A stretch of 6,014 nt of DNA from Nitrospira sp. (GTDB taxonomy: Bacteria > Nitrospirota > Nitrospiria > Nitrospirales > Nitrospiraceae): assembly GCA_024998705.1 (NCBI GenBank), contig JACOEF010000356.1, positions 1-6,014 of the forward strand, read 5' to 3'. A program made the translations under genes and the position numbers. The notes under the pieces were generated by a model. That model had not been told where the DNA came from and did no database searches. It worked only from the letters and a program-made list of their open reading frames with translations. Position 1 is the first letter of the stretch. Each line of letters starts with the position of its first letter. This document shows, piece after piece, positions 4,964 to 6,014 of this stretch.

Positions 4964-5749
4964 CTAAAATCCGACCGAAACACCGACCGTCCCCAGTAAT
5001 GCCGCACGATCCGCCGGACCGACAAACTCGGTACCGAGCCCGCCGTCGAGCACAACACGCGAGGTCAATTGATGCCGGATGCCGATTTCGACGCCGGTGT
5101 GGTTCTGTCGCCCGCGCAGGTCCGATTGGCGGGTGTAGACACTGGCGATCAGCGTGTCACGAAAGCTCGTGGGATAACCCAACGGATAACTGACGGCGGC
5201 GACGGCGCGATAGGCGCCGGGCCGCTCCTGCCCTTGCGGTGAGCCAATCACGCTATATCCGGCATTGAGATGCACACGGAGCCGCCCGAATGAACGGGTC
5301 AGAATGCCGGTGAGCTGCGTATCGACGCCCTTGGAATTCACGCCGGTGGGAAGATCCGCCTCGACCCTGACGGCAAACGCCGGCAGATTCAACGGTTCCG
5401 TATTGAAGTTGTACAGTACCCCCAGATGCAGATCGCCGGACTTATTCGCGCCCACCAGCGAACGCGGGTCGGTAAACAAATCGCCTTGGATTTCGATCTG
5501 CGTATTAGCGAACGCACCGTAGATGATCTGCGGCTGAAACGTGACGCTCGTGCGCCCCTCTCGCCGATCATTGAAGCGCACACCGCCTTCCAAACCGATT
5601 TCACCCTTGGGTATGGCATAGGCATCCTCCATCCCGATCGGACGGTTGGGATCGAGATTGTCATGATCCAAGGCGAACAGCGGCGCAGCCGTCCACATCA
5701 GCACGGCGCCGAGCAGGCACGCAACGACTTGCCTCCGTCTCAACTTCAC
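4964..5749 (-). CDS. Outer-membrane beta-barrel protein (MetA/transporter-like)
   Basis: A 261-residue protein with a signal peptide (MKLRRRQ, then VVACLLGAVLMWTAAPLFA, cleavage near A26|L27). Many amphipathic strands of alternating residues follow, for example EIGLEGGVRF, TSVTFQPQIIYG, LHLGVLYNF, FAVRVEADLP and VEIGIRHQL. It ends GTVGVSVGF, with the terminal Phe typical of BamA-inserted barrels. LPTGVNSKGVDTQLTG (133-148) resembles the turn after the 'PTG' strand in the phenol-degradation MetA-like/outer-membrane transporter group; the transported compound, if any, is unknown. The start is GTG 5749, with AGGAG 8 nt upstream on the minus strand, and it overlaps the TGA of the preceding gene as GTGA, so translation is coupled. 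A 9-bp hairpin lies 11 nt after the stop. Confidence 0.85.
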   Translation of the reverse strand: MKLRRRQVVACLLGAVLMWTAAPLFALDHDNLDPNRPIGMEDAYAIPKGEIGLEGGVRFNDRREGRTSVTFQPQIIYGAFANTQIEIQGDLFTDPRSLVGANKSGDLHLGVLYNFNTEPLNLPAFAVRVEADLPTGVNSKGVDTQLTGILTRSFGRLRVHLNAGYSVIGSPQGQERPGAYRAVAAVSYPLGYPTSFRDTLIASVYTRQSDLRGRQNHTGVEIGIRHQLTSRVVLDGGLGTEFVGPADRAALLGTVGVSVGF

Positions 5750-6014
5750 TGGTGATGCTCCTGCCCCTGCACAATCATCGGATTAGTCGCATCCGCACTG
5801 GCCAGATAGTAACTATTTACCAACCGATAAATTTCAGCCCGCTTCGCCTCCCAAGTCGGAAGCCGCTCACTGGTGAGGATATCGCTGATGTTGTCGTGCA
5901 ACATGTGCAGGTTGTCGAAGATGTTGGCTAATTCAGGATAGCGCGCGGCAAACTGCGGACTCAGTTCCGCCGTGAGCGGCATGAACGTCCACTCCACCGG
6001 CGGCTGTTCGAGAT
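5746..6014 (-). CDS. Protein of unknown function, C-terminal part (5' end outside window)
   Basis: The frame is open from the right edge of the window to a TGA at 5748-5746, giving 88 full visible residues. GTG at 5997 is a possible start, but the codons before it (LEQPP) continue as plausible protein and no Shine-Dalgarno sequence precedes it, so the gene probably starts beyond position 6014. The visible part is helical: ARYPELANIFDNLHMLHDNISDIL, then WEAKRAEIYRLVNSYYLASAD, ending with a short His/Gln tail (QEHHQ). A His-Met-Leu-His cluster (HMLH) is notable but no ligand motif such as CxxCH is present. I do not recognise the family. It is the first of at least two leftward genes, with its stop overlapping the start of the beta-barrel gene, so the products are likely needed together in the envelope. 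Confidence 0.7.
   Translation of the reverse strand, partial: LEQPPVEWTFMPLTAELSPQFAARYPELANIFDNLHMLHDNISDILTSERLPTWEAKRAEIYRLVNSYYLASADATNPMIVQGQEHHQ
5758..5762 (-). promoter_or_regulatory. Ribosome binding site of the beta-barrel gene inside the upstream gene
   Basis: AGGAG on the minus strand lies 8 nt before GTG 5749, within the last codons of the preceding gene. Together with the GTGA overlap at 5749-5746 it supports the chosen GTG start. Confidence 0.65.

Noticed and set aside
4675..5058. Minus-strand open frame of 127 codons overlapping the phosphatase and the barrel gene
   Set aside because: It overlaps two well-supported genes in another frame and contains the hairpin at 4928-4952; the translation is low in coding character.
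5426..5755. Plus-strand open frame of 109 codons opposite the beta-barrel gene
   Set aside because: Antisense to a gene with signal peptide, alternating strands and a terminal Phe; no start signal.

Overview
This 6.0-kb window is a gene-dense bacterial chromosomal segment. It has high GC (about 60% in most genes), Shine-Dalgarno-led starts, GTGA-type stop/start overlaps, and several exported proteins: a lipoprotein, a beta-barrel with a C-terminal Phe, and periplasmic proteins with Sec signals. That describes a Gram-negative organism. The overall style (protein flavour, GC level, and intergenic tracts made of ACGAACG and CGTGAAGCG units) reminds me of Nitrospira/Nitrospirota. This is an impression, not proof: no rRNA or lineage-specific marker is present.

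Layout. (1) Positions 1-385, + strand: the 3' end of a gene of unknown function that runs in from the left. It ends tail-to-tail, with an 11-nt overlap, against (2) a leftward two-gene operon (2221-375). The operon encodes an exported protein with two cupredoxin-like domains, followed by a translationally coupled SAM-dependent O-methyltransferase of the COMT/hydroxyneurosporene type. (3) Positions 2222-2669: a 448-nt divergent intergenic region with no convincing gene, holding a 40-nt imperfect palindrome. (4) Positions 2670-3774, + strand: a small lipoprotein and a secreted Cys/Trp-rich protein 40 nt downstream, probably one operon. (5) Positions 3775-3958: a convergent gap with degenerate short repeats and a long hairpin. 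(6) Leftward genes follow: a small exported beta-rich protein (start moved to 4255, with a plausible promoter just upstream) and a small LMW-PTP-fold tyrosine phosphatase of the COG4551 type, part of it AT-richer than its neighbours. (7) Positions 4964-6014, - strand: an outer-membrane beta-barrel protein translationally coupled to an upstream gene that runs out of the window on the right.

How the genes relate. Most products act in or beyond the cell envelope: cupredoxin, lipoprotein, secreted protein, small exported protein and beta-barrel. The firmest functional links are the two stop/start-coupled pairs (cupredoxin with methyltransferase; partial gene with beta-barrel) and the lipoprotein/secreted-protein pair. 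I see no CRISPR array, tRNA, rRNA, transposase or defence module. The points most worth following up are the duplicated cupredoxin with an unusually long Cys-His ligand loop coupled to a methyltransferase, the lipoprotein plus Cys-rich secreted pair of unknown function, and the two large palindromic elements at 2444-2483 and 3909-3959.
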